DNA from: Anaeramoeba flamelloides | Lineage: Eukaryota; Metamonada; Anaeramoebidae | DNA length: 64,000 nt | Reading direction: 5' to 3' | NCBI GenBank assembly: GCA_027625915.1 | Contig: JANTQA010000012.1 | Coordinates: 9,694,501-9,758,500, forward strand | Shown here: positions 34,790-46,854 of the stretch, one piece after another | How the letters are laid out: each line of letters begins with the position of its first letter | Position numbering within the stretch: the stretch's first letter is position 1 | Notes under the pieces: generated by a model | Database searches by the model: none | What the model was told of the DNA's origin: nothing | What the model saw: only the letters and a program-made list of their open reading frames with translations | Position numbers and translations under genes: made by a program

Positions 34790-37700
34790 ATGACCTTTCC
34801 TTTTGAAACACTTTTTCTTGGGACAATTTCAACAAATGTTGAAGAACAAAAAGAAAGTGAATTTCAATTAACCAAACTTCGGTTAACCTCAAATTTCTAC
34901 ACTTCGTTGTTGAATTTCACTGTTAACAAATCGATTCAAGAAGACGTCCGCTTGGCAGGGACATTATTTTTAAAAAATTCAATTCTTCGACAAAATAGCA
35001 TTAACCAAGAAAACCAGAAGGAACAAATACCTGAAGAAGAAATGGATTATATTTGTGAAAACATGGTGATTGCCATTAGCGAAACCAGTGGACTAATAAG
35101 ATCTCACCATTCCTTTACACTCCAGTCTTTAATTCTTTCAAGTTTCCCTGAAAGGATGCCAAACCTAATGGACAAATGCCAAGAGTTATCACAAGCAAAT
35201 GAAATTGGAAAGACGCACGCTGTGTTACAAGTCATTCGCTATTGCATTAAAAAATATCAGCAACGAGCAAAACGTGAAAGGAAGCCATTATTGGAAATAA
35301 TACAACATTTCTTCCCTTCGATCTTGGAATTGTTTATTGGCCTAATTCAATTATTAACAGAAAAAGAAAATTACCAATTAAAAGAAATTCTATTAATGTG
35401 CAAAATGATTATTAAAATGTTTTCCTTACTTTTGTCTGTAAGTAATTTCAACAATTCCTAATAATTTTACAAAAAATGCCCTGACAACCATTTGACAAAC
35501 GCAAAAAAATTCGATTTGTGAAATAATGTATTTGAAGATCAAATGGGATCTAATTTTCATCTTGTTTTCGTTTGTAATACTTCAATTGGGTTTTCGTTTT
35601 ACGATTATCAGTTCACTCAAAGTGTACTAATAAAAAAACAAAAAAAAAATAAAACTCAAGCAAATCAAAACTCTAGATCAACTAATTTCAATTTATAACT
35701 TGGAAATTTATGAGTATAAAAAAAGAGAAGATGAAGTGAATTTTGTTTTTACCATTTATTAGTCAAATACCAATATTGTCAAAGACCTTTTCAATAACAC
35801 CACCATTTTTTTTCATTTGAAATGAAAAAGACAAATTGCTTAAATTTGAAAGAATTGCTCTTCAAAAAAAAAGATATGCAAGGGATTATCAAAAAAAAAA
35901 AAATTGTTTTTCCTTCGTATCATTAATCAAAATTGAATTAATACTAACCAATTCAATTTTAAACAAAATAACTTTGATCTCAAACTTTGAAAGGGATAAT
36001 ATTGTTTCATTGTGTTGCTAAATAGGCTATTTATTAAAAGTTAATAAATTTATTAAATAAATAAACATACTATAAATTAACTCCATGTTTCTATATGAAA
36101 ATTCATTTATTTAACTAAAAAGGTAATTAATTGGATTGGAAATAATTTGGAGAAAAATTTTGAATAAAAATAAGGTAAAAAAAAAAAAATTATAAACTAT
36201 GAACTTAAATACATCCAATTGTAAAAAATCTTGAAACCCCGATTTCTTCTGACAATAAATTTGAAAAAAGGTTCGAGTATTGAAAAAAATACGGTACATG
36301 AAAAAAAGTTACGGTATCATTATTAATCGTGAATATTAGGAAAATTGTTGGCTAATTTTAATTATGTCATTGATAAATAATTTTTCTATTTAAAAATCAA
36401 ACTTCTTAAAATTATAAATCGCCACTTATTAGAATGATGATTAATTGAATTACACTTGTCCAAAATAATGTTCAATCAATCAAAAACAAGAATAAAAATT
36501 ATAATTATCCAAACGTATAGTAAACATCTATAAATGTAGATTTTTTTTTAAAAATTAGTAGAACTACACGTTATTAAACAATTAAATGAGTCTTCAATAG
36601 ATACCCTTATTTTGATGAACTTTAGGTAGGCTTATTACTAAGTTCATAAAAAAATTGTTTGGTTATAAAAAGGATTTGATTTTAAATTTTCCGAATATTA
36701 ACAATTAATAATGATGTCAGGGCTTATTTCCAGTTACAGTATTTTTTTTCAATTCTAATAATAATTTTTTAGTTCAATTTCTTTCGTTTTTTAAATTTGT
36801 TGACCTTACTTTCGAAATAGTTCTTTTAAAAAGAATATTTCGAAAAGAAATAATTTTACAAAATTTCTTTGTCTCTAGCTCAAAAAATTTGTTTCTTTAT
36901 CTTTATTCAAAGTGAGTCAAAAAAAAAATTAAAAAATGGAAATTGGACTAAAGGTTATTTTCCATTTTCTGGTTTTTATCACAATAATTAAAATAATAAT
37001 AAAAAAAAAAAAAAAAAAAAAAAAAAATTAAATTATCAATATTAAAATAAAAATACTAATTAGATATCTTTTTTTAACATTTTTTATTTTCAATCCCTTT
37101 TAATAAACTTCATGTCACAAATGTTAATTGAAATAAAAAATTAATTATTACAGAATCTCAGCAAAATATTAATTCTAAAATAATTTTTAAAAGAACTTTT
37201 TGAAAAAAAAGTTTAATAAAAAAAAAAAAAAAAAGTTACGAAAAAAGATAAATAAAAATTTGTTTTTATACCAAAACTATTACTTTGATTAACATTATTG
37301 ATAAAAAAAACAAAAATTATTAAAGAATAACTTTGACCAGAATTCTATAAATTCTTTAATAAACCAGTCTTCTTATATATGTTCTATTTATGATATATTT
37401 AAATTGTTTTTTTTTTTTTTTTGAAAACAAAATGAATTTTTTTCAAATTAATATCATAATAAATGTAACTTGTTCTTTTATAAATCATTTTAAAAAAAAT
37501 GTTATTCAAAAGTTTTCAAAATTAAATGTAAATTTATTGATAATTTTTGAATATTACTATTAAGTCTGCTTTATTAAAAAACTTTTTTAAAGACTTTCTA
37601 TAAATGACTCACTTCAAAAAAAAAAAATAGTCTAATTTTAAAAACTTAAGATTTTTTTATTATATTATTATTTAGGGTGGTGAAGGTTTCAAAATCCTTT

Positions 37701-40700
37701 TATTTGATGTTAGGTTTTTTTGAGTTTTCTATTTATTTGGAAAATCGATAGATTTTCCAAATAAAATAGAAAACCTCAAAAAAACCTAGAACACTTCACA
37801 AATAAAATAGAAAACCTCAAAAAAACCTAGAACACTTCACAAATAAAATAGAAAACCTCAAAAAAACCTAGAACACTTCACAAATAAAATAGAAAACCTC
37901 AAAAAAACCCAGAACACTTCACAAATAAAATAGAAAACCTCAAAAAAAAACCTAGAAAACTTCACTAGTATGAAAAAATAAACTTCAAGAAAACCTAGGT
38001 ACTTGGCGGACACTTTCGTTAGGTTTTTCTTTAATTTTTGAAATTAAAAGATAATTTCATAAAATTTTTGGTTTATTTCAAAAATTAAAAAAAAAACTCG
38101 GCACTCTACGGTACTTGACGAACACTTTTAGTTAGGCTTTAACAAAATTTAAAAGAATATTGTAAAAACTCAAAAAAAATTACTCAATTCGTTTGAATCC
38201 TGGAAAACCTAGGAAAAGGAATATTTATCATCGGTTTTTTTTTTTTCTATATTTGATTTTTTTTTAGATGATAAGAGTGTTTTCAAAAACTATTAGTTAT
38301 TATCTATCCGAGTAAATATCCTAAAGTTGAATTTAAAGAAAATTCGTTTTCACATCCATTTAAAAAAATTTTTTACCCCAAAACAGACCTTTTTAGTCTT
38401 GACTAGAGACTTTTAAAAATCGTAGTACTATTAACAACCATAAATACAACAGGTCTCTAGATTTTTAAGAACTGAAATGTTGGTTATATTGTGAATAAAA
38501 TCTATTAATAAGGATGAAAGGTTAATTGAAAGTAATATGTTTGTCTAACTTTGGAATTTTCAATTTTATTTTTTCATATTTGTAAATTCCTAAACTTATA
38601 TTTTGAAATTTTTTAAAACATTCAAATATAACTTTATAACACACTAAGGTGAATAAAGTCATTGGGTCTTGTTTATTAACTATATAAAAAATATCAATAT
38701 TTTTTTAATATAAGAGAAAAATTATTTTTTTTTAAATTCAGAAATCCAGATTGTACAATTATTTTCATAAATAATAATTCCAGAGAAAATTATTCAAATC
38801 TTCATTGCTATCTAAAATTTTTTATTTTTTTACACAATTTAAAAAATTGTGATAACAAATGGGTTGCTTTTAATAACATATGTTGATGAGATTAATAGTA
38901 TTCTAAATCAGTAAAAAACTTTGAATAATTAATTTTAAAAAAAAATAAATTAAAAAAACATCAAAACAAGTCTGTTTTATAAAAATTTTACTTTTAAATA
39001 AAACGAAAATGCAAAATTTTAAGAGCATACTTTAGATTAAATAATTATTATTAAAATAATTTCCTCAATTTTTATCAAGCAATAAACCATTTATTACAAT
39101 CAAATTATTAATATGGCGGGCTTTTATTTCCTCTATTTTAAGAATAATTTTAAATTTTAATTCACGAATTATTAAATAAACTGGAATTTCTAATTCGTCA
39201 TCATCTTTTTTTCTAATATTTATTATTATTATTATTATTTTATTTTGCATTAAAACCCAATTTAACAACCATAAATTTAATCTAGAGAGAAATACCAGAA
39301 GAAATTCGAGAAATCAAAGTCTTTAATAAATGGTTTGAATGTTTCCATAGGATCACTGAAATTGTTCCACAAAATATAAAGTCAATTCAACAACAGGGCA
39401 ACATGGATCAAAATTTATGGATCAAATGCAAAAAATGGACAACAAATTTTTTTTTTGAATTCTTTTGTGATTATTGCGAATATGATGAAGACCGAAAGGG
39501 GTATACCACCTTTTTGCAATGGTTCAGAGGAGAGCCTACAAAAAAGCTTATTGAATTGGAATTAAATTATCTATTGTATAATAAGGAGTTAAAAGAATGT
39601 CTGAGCCCTAAAATCATGGTCAATATTTTATTGTTTTTTGAAAGGTCATTTGGAAACGTTTCAACTTATAACCTTTTAGAGCCATATTTGATTGAAATTT
39701 TGCAAAACGCCATCTTACCATTATTTTTAATAACAGAAAATGATCTGGATCTTTGGAAGAATTCACCAGAAATGTATCTATATGAAGAATTTGATGAAGA
39801 AAGCCAATCAAAAAGCCCAAGAATTATTGCGTCACAAATCCTCCAAACTCTTATTGGCAGTGAATGTGAAAAAAAAAATGAAAATTTGGATTTGCTATTA
39901 AAATTTATTGAAAGGTTATTAAATGAAAATGAAAATGAAAACGAGAACGAGAGTAAGAACAAGAACGGGGGTGGTGATCAAGTCTCGACATATCATGCAG
40001 CATTCTATATTATGGGGACAATATCCCAGCCATTAATAGACTCTGAGACGCACTGTACTAACTTGGAAAACTTTCTAATAGAATATGTTTTCCCACGTTT
40101 TGAATCGAATTCTGGGTTTTTAAGGGCAAGGGCATGTTGGCTGGGTAGTAAATTTTCGCAAATAATTTGGGATAATAACCAACAAAATTTAGATTTACTC
40201 TTCAAAAAGGTAATTGGGTGCCTATTTGATGATGAGTTGCCAGTTCAAGTGTATTCTGCAGTCTCTTTACAACATATTTTGCCACTGATCAATGAACTGG
40301 AAATTGCATTAGAAAATAATTTTAAAGATATTTTGAACAAATTGTTAATTTTAATCACTGAATCTGGAGTAGACGAAATTGTAATCACATTAAATCTATT
40401 GATCCAATTGTGTAATAACAACATTCACCAATATTCTTTAGAATTGGTAGAATATATGAAAAACATTTTTTTAGATTATATTAAACTTCAATCAGATGAA
40501 GACGAAGATTCTTCCTATTTATATTTTTCCACTTCTAGAAGGGCATTAACTTCAATTTGCACTATTATTGCCAGTTTAAGAGATAATGAAAAATGGGAAA
40601 TCTTATTTCAAATCCCTGAATTGCTGTTGCCAATTTTCCAAATTTTTTCTCAAATTGATCAATATGAATTATTTGAGCAAATCTTCCCGGTATTAAATTT

Positions 40701-41736
40701 ATTAATACATTCCTTACCAATAAACAACACGCTACTTTATTCAATAATTGATTATTTCCCCCAATTGGTTGGAATGGCACCGGAATTGATGGAGGAAGTT
40801 GGAGAAACAATATACCATTTTGCAGAGCAGGGACTATATGAACTATTTGATTATGAAGATAATATGTACTTGGAATTAATATTAAAATTGATAATTAATA
40901 CCATTTCTTTCGATGTGCAAAAAGAGCAAGCCTTTTCCACTTCACATTCAAATTCCTGTAAATTGGCTATATCTTTAATCATTTTGGCAACAATTGAAAA
41001 GCAAGACGAAAGCAAAATACCTTTATTAGATCAATTTATTAACCAAATATTTAATATAATACTTATGGAATTAAATAAAACAAAGGTAAATAATACTTAC
41101 TTTATTTTATTAAATGTGTTATTAATGTCTTGCATATATTATGACGCTGAATTAATATTTGGCAAAATTAAAGAAATGCTTATCAGTGTTAATCAAATGA
41201 CTAATAATAATTCTGAAATCAATGAATTAAACATTATTGAAAATTTTTTATTACTCTTAAGTCCGTTAGTAAATTTAATAGAAGATAACCAAATCAAAAA
41301 TGCAAATTTAATTCAAATAATAATTCTGGCATTATCTGCAATAATTGGGATTATTTGCAAAAAGCCAAAGGAATATAATTATATAGAAATTGCCCCAAAT
41401 TTATTTAAATTAATTATCAAATTATTAATCCAATCTCAATGTTCCGATATCGAAATAAAAATTATTAAAAAGGAAATTGACCAATTAACTGAAATCCAAA
41501 AATGGTTATTAAATTTTGAAAACAATCAAAATATTTCAAAAAGATGGAATCAAAATGATCAAAGTAATTGGTTTCAACAATCCTTTCCTTATCAATTACC
41601 CACATCCGAAATAAATATTATAGAATTTATAATAATGTTTTATCAAACTTTATTTAATGAAAATAACGAGTTGGCTAAAATTTGTCTTTCAAAATTTGAT
41701 TCAGATTTATTAGAATTTTGGAAAATAATAAATTAA
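34790..41736 (+). CDS. Importin-7/8-like karyopherin beta (2 exons)
   Basis: Nuclear transport receptor of the importin-beta superfamily that carries cargo through nuclear pores under control of Ran. Exon 1 is 34790-35437 and exon 2 is 39286-41736, joined in phase 0 (donor GTAAGT, acceptor CTAG), giving 1032 residues, close to human IPO7/IPO8. The first residues with VRLAGTLFLKNSI form the importin N-terminal HEAT motif. Family-diagnostic blocks follow: WIKCKKWTTNFFFEFF, ILPLFLITENDLDLWKNSP, ASQILQTLIG, YHAAFYIMGTISQPL, VFPRFESNSGFLRARACWLG and DDELPVQVYSAVSLQHIL. A low-complexity NENENENESKNKN insertion lies near 39925-39965. The start is the ATG at 34790; an upstream TTG would add one residue without support. 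Which paralogue (importin-7, -8 or the yeast Nmd5/Sxm1 type) cannot be decided by eye. Confidence 0.93.
36281..36752 (+). mobile_element. Family M element, degraded copy 3
   Basis: Ends TATTGAAAAAAATACGGTAC and, inverted at the right, ATTGAAAAAAAATACTGTAA. The interior shares ACTTATTAGAATGATGATT, TTCAATCAATCAAAAACAAG and TAGGTAGGCTTATTACTAAG with the complete copy. Confidence 0.75.
37700..38215. repeat. Family D modular repeat, block 4, with palindrome
   Basis: Begins with an almost perfect palindrome around AAAATCGATAGATTTT (arms of about 40 bp carrying GTTAGGTTTTTTTGAG and its inverse). It then expands into a 41-bp tandem array, followed by GCACTCTACGGTACTTGACG and GTTTGAATCCTGGAAAACC, the modules seen at 11.3-12.1 kb. 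Confidence 0.7.
37759..37965. repeat. Five-copy 41-bp tandem repeat
   Basis: The unit combines AAATAAAATAGAAAACCTC and AAAAAAACCTAGAACACTTCAC. Copies start at about 37759, 37800, 37841, 37882 and 37923, the fourth with one substitution and the fifth with small changes. The unit is one half of the adjacent palindrome. Confidence 0.88.
38216..39285. other. AT-rich remainder of the importin intron
   Basis: No repeat boundary or exon was seen. The ORF at 39065-39268 on the minus strand is in intron sequence and has no protein character. Confidence 0.4.
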
Positions 41737-42198
41737 ACAATTCTAGAATAATTAAATTCTATATTTTACTTTTAACTTTATTATTTATTTGTATCTTTGA
41801 CATTTACATTTTAATATTTATTGTTTCAAAAGTTTTTGGCAAGAATTAATTATGAAAAAACTTTACAATAAACTTTTTTTGTTTACAGATTACAAAAAAA
41901 AATATTAAATCGAAAAAAATGAGATTACTTTTATTACTGGATAATATATAACAACAAAGTGTCAAGGCATTAAAATATATCATTGGTAGTATTATTGAAT
42001 TGATTTATTTTATTTAAAGATGACAAAAAAATTAATTGTGAAATAACAAAAAAGAAATGATTAAATTCTTTTATTTCTTTCAGATTAAAAAGTGTTTACC
42101 CGGTTTCTTATTTATTTAGCCTTGTGTTGAATTCATCCTTGTAAATTTTCGTTTATTGGAAATTTTTAAAAAAAGAATGATCTTTTAGATAAATAATA
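41737..42198. other. 3' flank of the importin gene
   Basis: AT-rich, with no ORF. The importin terminator or polyadenylation region must lie here, but AATAAA-like words are too common in this DNA to assign one. Confidence 0.4.
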
Positions 42199-42399
42199 CA
42201 GTCAGTCACACTTTTTAAGAAACAAACTTTCAACGAAAATTAAGGCACAATAAAAATTTTCAAATTAAAGCACAAATTTTGGATTCTAGTAAAATAATAT
42301 GTATGATTAAGAAAAATTCAGAATTTTGTGCCTTAATTTGAGGGTTTTTTGTGTTTTCAATTTGGTTGAAAATTTGTGTTTTAAAAGTTGAACTGACTT
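42199..42399. mobile_element. Family F hairpin MITE, copy 3
   Basis: A 201-bp element, TA-flanked, with ends CAGTCAGTCACACTTTTTAA and an imperfect inverse. It has the same interior palindrome as copies 1 and 2 but is more diverged, so probably older. Confidence 0.78.
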
Positions 42400-43329
42400 T
42401 AAATGGGTTTATTAGGCAAATAGGAAATATTATTATTATTTAAATAGGATAGTAATAAAACAGAAATGTTAATAAACAGTTTAATTAGGTAGACATATTT
42501 TGCCAAGTTTGGGTATCCCGGTTTAGATAAAGCTGGATTATTAAAATCATTTATTTAACCAAATACATAATTTTTTTAATTAATGGGGTGGAGCATATCC
42601 CTGTTTATTATATTTACATTCTAATTATAAATAAATGGAAATCGAAAAAATGAAAAAAATGATTAAGAAAAAATAAATAAAAATCATTGATTTCTTGATT
42701 TTTCATGTTTGATATTTTGTATAATTACTTCTTCTCTTCTCAAATTTATTTTTAATTTTTTATTTGAAAATTTTTTATTTGAAAATTTTTTGAAAACAAT
42801 TTAAAGTTTTTTAAGAAGAATTTTCCAAAAAGAATTTTAATTCCAGTTTTTATTTAATTCATCTAACTTGGATTTGACTCAAGAAAATAAATATATTTTT
42901 TTATATTCTTTAGAAAACTATATTTATTGGAATTGTTTGTTGTATTCTTCAAATTATATATTTTCGATCAATTTTAAACCCAAAAATATTTATTAATGTG
43001 CTTGAACTTTTAATAACAAAATTATACATTTTCTTTCGCTTGAATTTTTTAAATTTGTTATTTGATTTTGTGAATTTAAATCCTTTTTTATCTTTGGCAT
43101 AATATTCATTGTTTTTGTTATGTTTGATAAAAATATTTTAAAAAAGAATTTTGAAAAAAAAATTCTAAAAAATTGTTTCAGCCAAAAAAAAAATAAATAA
43201 ATATGTATTGTGATAACAAACTCAAGATAATACCTTATTTTTTCTCACCTAAATGAAGGGGGTTAAGAAGAAACAAATATTCAACAATATACTTTGATTC
43301 AAAAAAAAATTTTTTTTTTACATTGTAAA
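42400..43329. other. AT-rich intergenic, no gene seen
   Basis: No coding signal and no clear repeat. Short tandem duplications such as TTTATTTGAAAATTTT (42759-42790) occur. Confidence 0.4.
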
Positions 43330-43710
43330 TGACAATAAGTTTATAGGAAAAGTTTAATCTTTCTTGTTTGATTCAAAATAAGAAATTATATCTTCAAAAG
43401 ATACACCTTTTCGGGCTTTTTTTTGGTTTACTCTTTGTTTAATTTCAAAGATTCGCTCGGAAAAACACATTTCTAGATCCATAAATAAAATTTAATAAAA
43501 CCAAAAATTTAATCAAAAAAAATGTTTTTAAAAAAAGAAAAATATCAAGATTACAACACTTATTTACTTTGGGTTCATTTTTTTTTTCTGTGAAAAAGGC
43601 ATCACTTATTATATTTTAATTCCAAGGTTTCAATATCTAATGACACTCAAAAAATATTTTTCAGTAATTTTCAAACAATTAAAATTTTCAAAATGGTAAA
43701 ATCTACCTCT
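43330..43710 (-). mobile_element. Family A fragment, copy 4, with coding-like remnant
   Basis: An inverted partial copy of family A. Its right edge is ATTTTCAAAATGGTAAAAT, the inverse of the family A left end, and it retains TGACACTCAAAAAATATTTT. On the minus strand, 43471-43355 or so, a short frame reads MCFSERIFEIKQRVNQKKARK then GVSFEDIISYFESNKKD before a stop. Copies 1 and 2 keep only a scrambled trace of it (EINQRVNQK). This may be the N-terminal part of the family's original transposase. Confidence 0.6.
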
Positions 43711-43819
43711 CTTGCATGCTCAGACTTTCTATATGATAAAGTTATGAATTATTATGGTATTTGTCTTTCCTTTTTCAAAGCGTGTTTTCTTTCTGAAGAA
43801 ATTCTACAAAATAGCAAAC

Positions 43820-44370
43820 TATCTTCAAGTTAATCGATTCCAGTTTAGGCGTGTGGCTTCAAAGTGTTTAGAAAATTCAACTAGATATTAGAAGAAAAAA
43901 ATTATTATGAAAATTTCAAAATCAAATAATTTTTACTCATTTTTTCTTATTTAGTTTTTTTTTTTTTTTGAGTTTATTATTGGATACTAAATTCTTTTAT
44001 AATTTTTATTATTTAAGGCAAGATATGATATACATTTGGTAAAAAGATGTTATTCTAATCTTATTGAGAGTCTAAAAATGAGCATGGGTGGGGGAGATAA
44101 TATTTATTTCTAATGGGATTATATTTGATCTTGAATTTTAGATCCAAAATTCACATTATGGCTTTTCTCAATAGTGACATATGAATTTTAGTTTTTCAGT
44201 TTTAAAGAAATATATATTGATTGATTAAGTATATTTTAGACAGAATATCAACTATTCTCTGAAATTTATTATCCTAATTATTACTTATTTGTTCTTCGGG
44301 TATTATTTATAAAAAATAATTGAGATTTGAAAAAAAAAATTGTACACCTTTGAAGAAACAGAATTTTTTT
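43820..44370 (+). mobile_element. Family B transposon, degraded copy 3
   Basis: Interior ACTAGATATTAGAAGAAAAA and right end CACCTTTGAAGAAACAGAAT align with family B copy 1 (TTAGATATTAGAAGAAAAAA; CACCTTTGACTGAAACAGAG). The left terminus is eroded. It lies near the family A fragment but is not nested in it. Confidence 0.65.
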
Positions 44371-44835
44371 ATGAAGGCAAAAATAGTATCTAAAAAAAAA
44401 AATTAACCGATCAATTTTCCACAATAATAGAGAAAATTTTTAAAAATATTTTTGTGTGTAAAGCCCCTATTAGCAAATTTTATATATGTCAATTGTCAAA
44501 AAATTCTGATTTAACAAAAAAACCCAAGAAGAAATATTTTTTCAAGGAGATCATTTTTTTTTTTCATTTTTTCTGAAAAAGAACTATTAATTTTATTTTA
44601 TTTTTTAAATTATAAATAATAATTAACCTTGTTTATTGTCATTTTCATCATTATTATATAACAAAAAGTCTTTTTTGTCTCAAATATTAATTTAATGGTT
44701 TTGTTTGCTTTTTTGTGATAATTCTTTTGGTTACCCAAAACAATGAGTTCTTCAACATATTGAAAAATATTCAGATTTTTTTTCTCCGAAGAATGGTTAT
44801 AATAATTACATGATTAAATTATGTTTCATATTTTA

Positions 44836-45839
44836 AACTCAATTCCAAAAATTGGGGCACACCTTCAAAATCAATTTAATTCCAAGAAAAGTGATATTTG
44901 ACTCTTAAATAGAAATATGAGATATTAACAATCAATGTAAATAATTTTAAAGTTAATTATTTATCATTTTTTTTCATTATTTTTTGATTTTTGATTTTCA
45001 ATAATTTTTTTGATTTTTTTTGTATTCTTTTTTTTCAAATAAAAAAAAAATTTTCTTTTTTTTTCAAAACCTTTCGAAAATCTCAAAATCACTTTAAAAT
45101 GAAATTTAAAAGTTTTCATTCTGATCACAAAAAAAAAAATCATGATATGGGGTGTTAGGACACATGGCATACAAACAGACCTTATTATTATTAATGGAAG
45201 TGTGAATACTGAATGTATTATTAATGATATTATCAAAAAAAAATCAAGGGAAATTCAACTTGCTAATTCAGAATATAGTGAGTTGAAATGGATTTTCCAA
45301 AAGGATGGAGCTTGTCCACATACCTCAAAAAAAAAAAAAAAAATCAAACTTACTTAAATCGGGGATGTAATGTTCTGGACCCTTGACCCCCAATTCCACA
45401 AATTTAAATCCAATTGGGAATTTATAGATACTAAACTGAAAAATTGTAACCAAAAAACGAAGAAGAATTTTTAAAATGATCACTAATGTATGAAATACTT
45501 TGAGTTGGGAAACCTAAGATAATTAGTAAACACTATATTTAAAATGATAGATTTAGTTATCAAAAGACAAGCTGAATCTATTAATAGTTTTTATTAATTT
45601 TTCTTTCAATAGAAATGGATTTTTTGGTAACCGTGTTCCAAAAATAGTGGCACACTTTTTTTTATTTTTTCTTTTTTATTTTTCGAATTGAATTTTAAAT
45701 TTACTATAAAATATATAAATAGTATTAATTAAATATTTTCGGGTCTTTTTATTATTTTAATGTTCAAATATCATGTATTTTGGAGTATATTTTTATTAAT
45801 ATAATTTTTTTTTTGTGTCCCATTTTTTGGAATTGAGTT
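44836..45839 (+). mobile_element. Family H: Tc1/mariner element with transposase remnant
   Basis: A 1004-bp element flanked by TA (44834-44835, 45840-45841). The left end AACTCAATTCCAAAAATTGG and the right end on the other strand AACTCAATTCCAAAAAATGG both continue G-GCACAC / G-ACACAA. Inside, 45142-45357 encodes MIWGVRTHGIQTDLIIINGS and then WIFQKDGACPHTS, which are the central part and second-aspartate motif (W-I-F-Q-x-D-x-A-P-x-H) of Tc1/mariner transposases. Just downstream, in another frame, LTPNSTNLNPIGNL at about 45382-45420 corresponds to the WPPNSPDLNPIENL motif. So there is at least one frame change between motifs, the N-terminal DNA-binding part is unrecognisable, and the copy is dead. 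A second TTCCAAAAATAGTGGCACAC lies internally at 45639. Confidence 0.85.
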
Positions 45840-45841
45840 TA

Positions 45842-46765
45842 TATTGGAATTATTTTTTGGTTAAAAGATAAAATTTGATTATTCAAAATAAAATTTTCTT
45901 GATTTTATTTGGGAATTAGTTAATCTAATCCTTAATATTCATAATAATTTTTTTTCTCACTGTAATGATTTAAATTTCTGTTAGGGTTCTTGTGAATAAG
46001 ACCTAAAAATTTGTTAAAAAAAAAATTAAAAAAATGAAAATTTTTTTGTGTTTTATTTTTTTTTTTTTTTTGAAAAACAAAAGAAAGCAAATTTTTTCAA
46101 ACTTTAATGAATAAATTTATTTTATCATCTTTTTTCAACAATTTTAAAATTCAGGTCCATTACTACTTGTTTAAATAGATATTAATATTCAATCTATATA
46201 TATATTCGTTGGTTTTAATATCCATGGCTTTCAATTGAAATTTTAATAATTAATATTAATAACTAAATACTTTTTTTTTTAACAAAATCAATACTTTCCA
46301 ACATAAAATGAAAAATATGTTTCACAATTTTCAAGAATTAACTTAATTTTGAATAAAAAAAAAATTATTTAATTTTTTTCATTTTATATTGAAAACCTGT
46401 GAATTTATCATTTCAAAAAAAAAAATAGACTCAAATTAATCAATTGTTTAGATGATGTTATCTCATCTATTTTATAAGCAAAAACACAAATTTCAAAAAA
46501 ATATTTTAAAGATCTCCTTAAAATTTTTTTAATTTTTGTAAAAATTCCTACTCCCTTAAGGATTATTCGAATTTTATGGTTAGTGAATACTATTTTTCCA
46601 CCTAGTAACATATTTATAGACTTTAAAGAAACTTGATCTAAGGGATCTTGCTAACTTGAAAAATTTATTTTTTTTTTTGGAAAATTTTGAGTTGGGCAAA
46701 AAACAATTTTCCTTCATTAAATCCAAATTATTCTCAATAAATTTTGAAGAAAAAAATTTCATGAG
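45842..46765. other. AT-rich intergenic, no gene seen
   Basis: Short frames only, of F/K/I/N composition. No repeat boundary was recognised. Confidence 0.4.
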
Positions 46766-46854
46766 GAAAATGTCACTCCACTTTCTTTTCAAGTATGTTA
46801 GAGTGTAGCAAGAGAGTATAAATATACTTGAAAAGAAAGTGGAGTGACATTTTC
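46766..46854. repeat. Perfect 31-bp hairpin
   Basis: The left arm 46766-46796 (GAAAATGTCACTCCACTTTC...) and its exact reverse complement at 46824-46854 are separated by 27 nt. The arms have a higher G+C content than their surroundings. It may be a small foldback element or a structured transcript. Confidence 0.8.

Larger units (their letters stand above)
35438..39285 (+). other. 3.8-kb intron of the importin gene with repeats
   Basis: Donor GTAAGTAATT and acceptor ATCTAG. It contains a degraded family M copy (36281-36752), a 41-bp tandem array (37759-37965) with other family D modules (37700-38215), and sequence near 35700-35800 resembling family B interiors (GAAGATGAAGTGAATTTT). No coding exon is missing from the protein alignment I recall. 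Confidence 0.85.
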
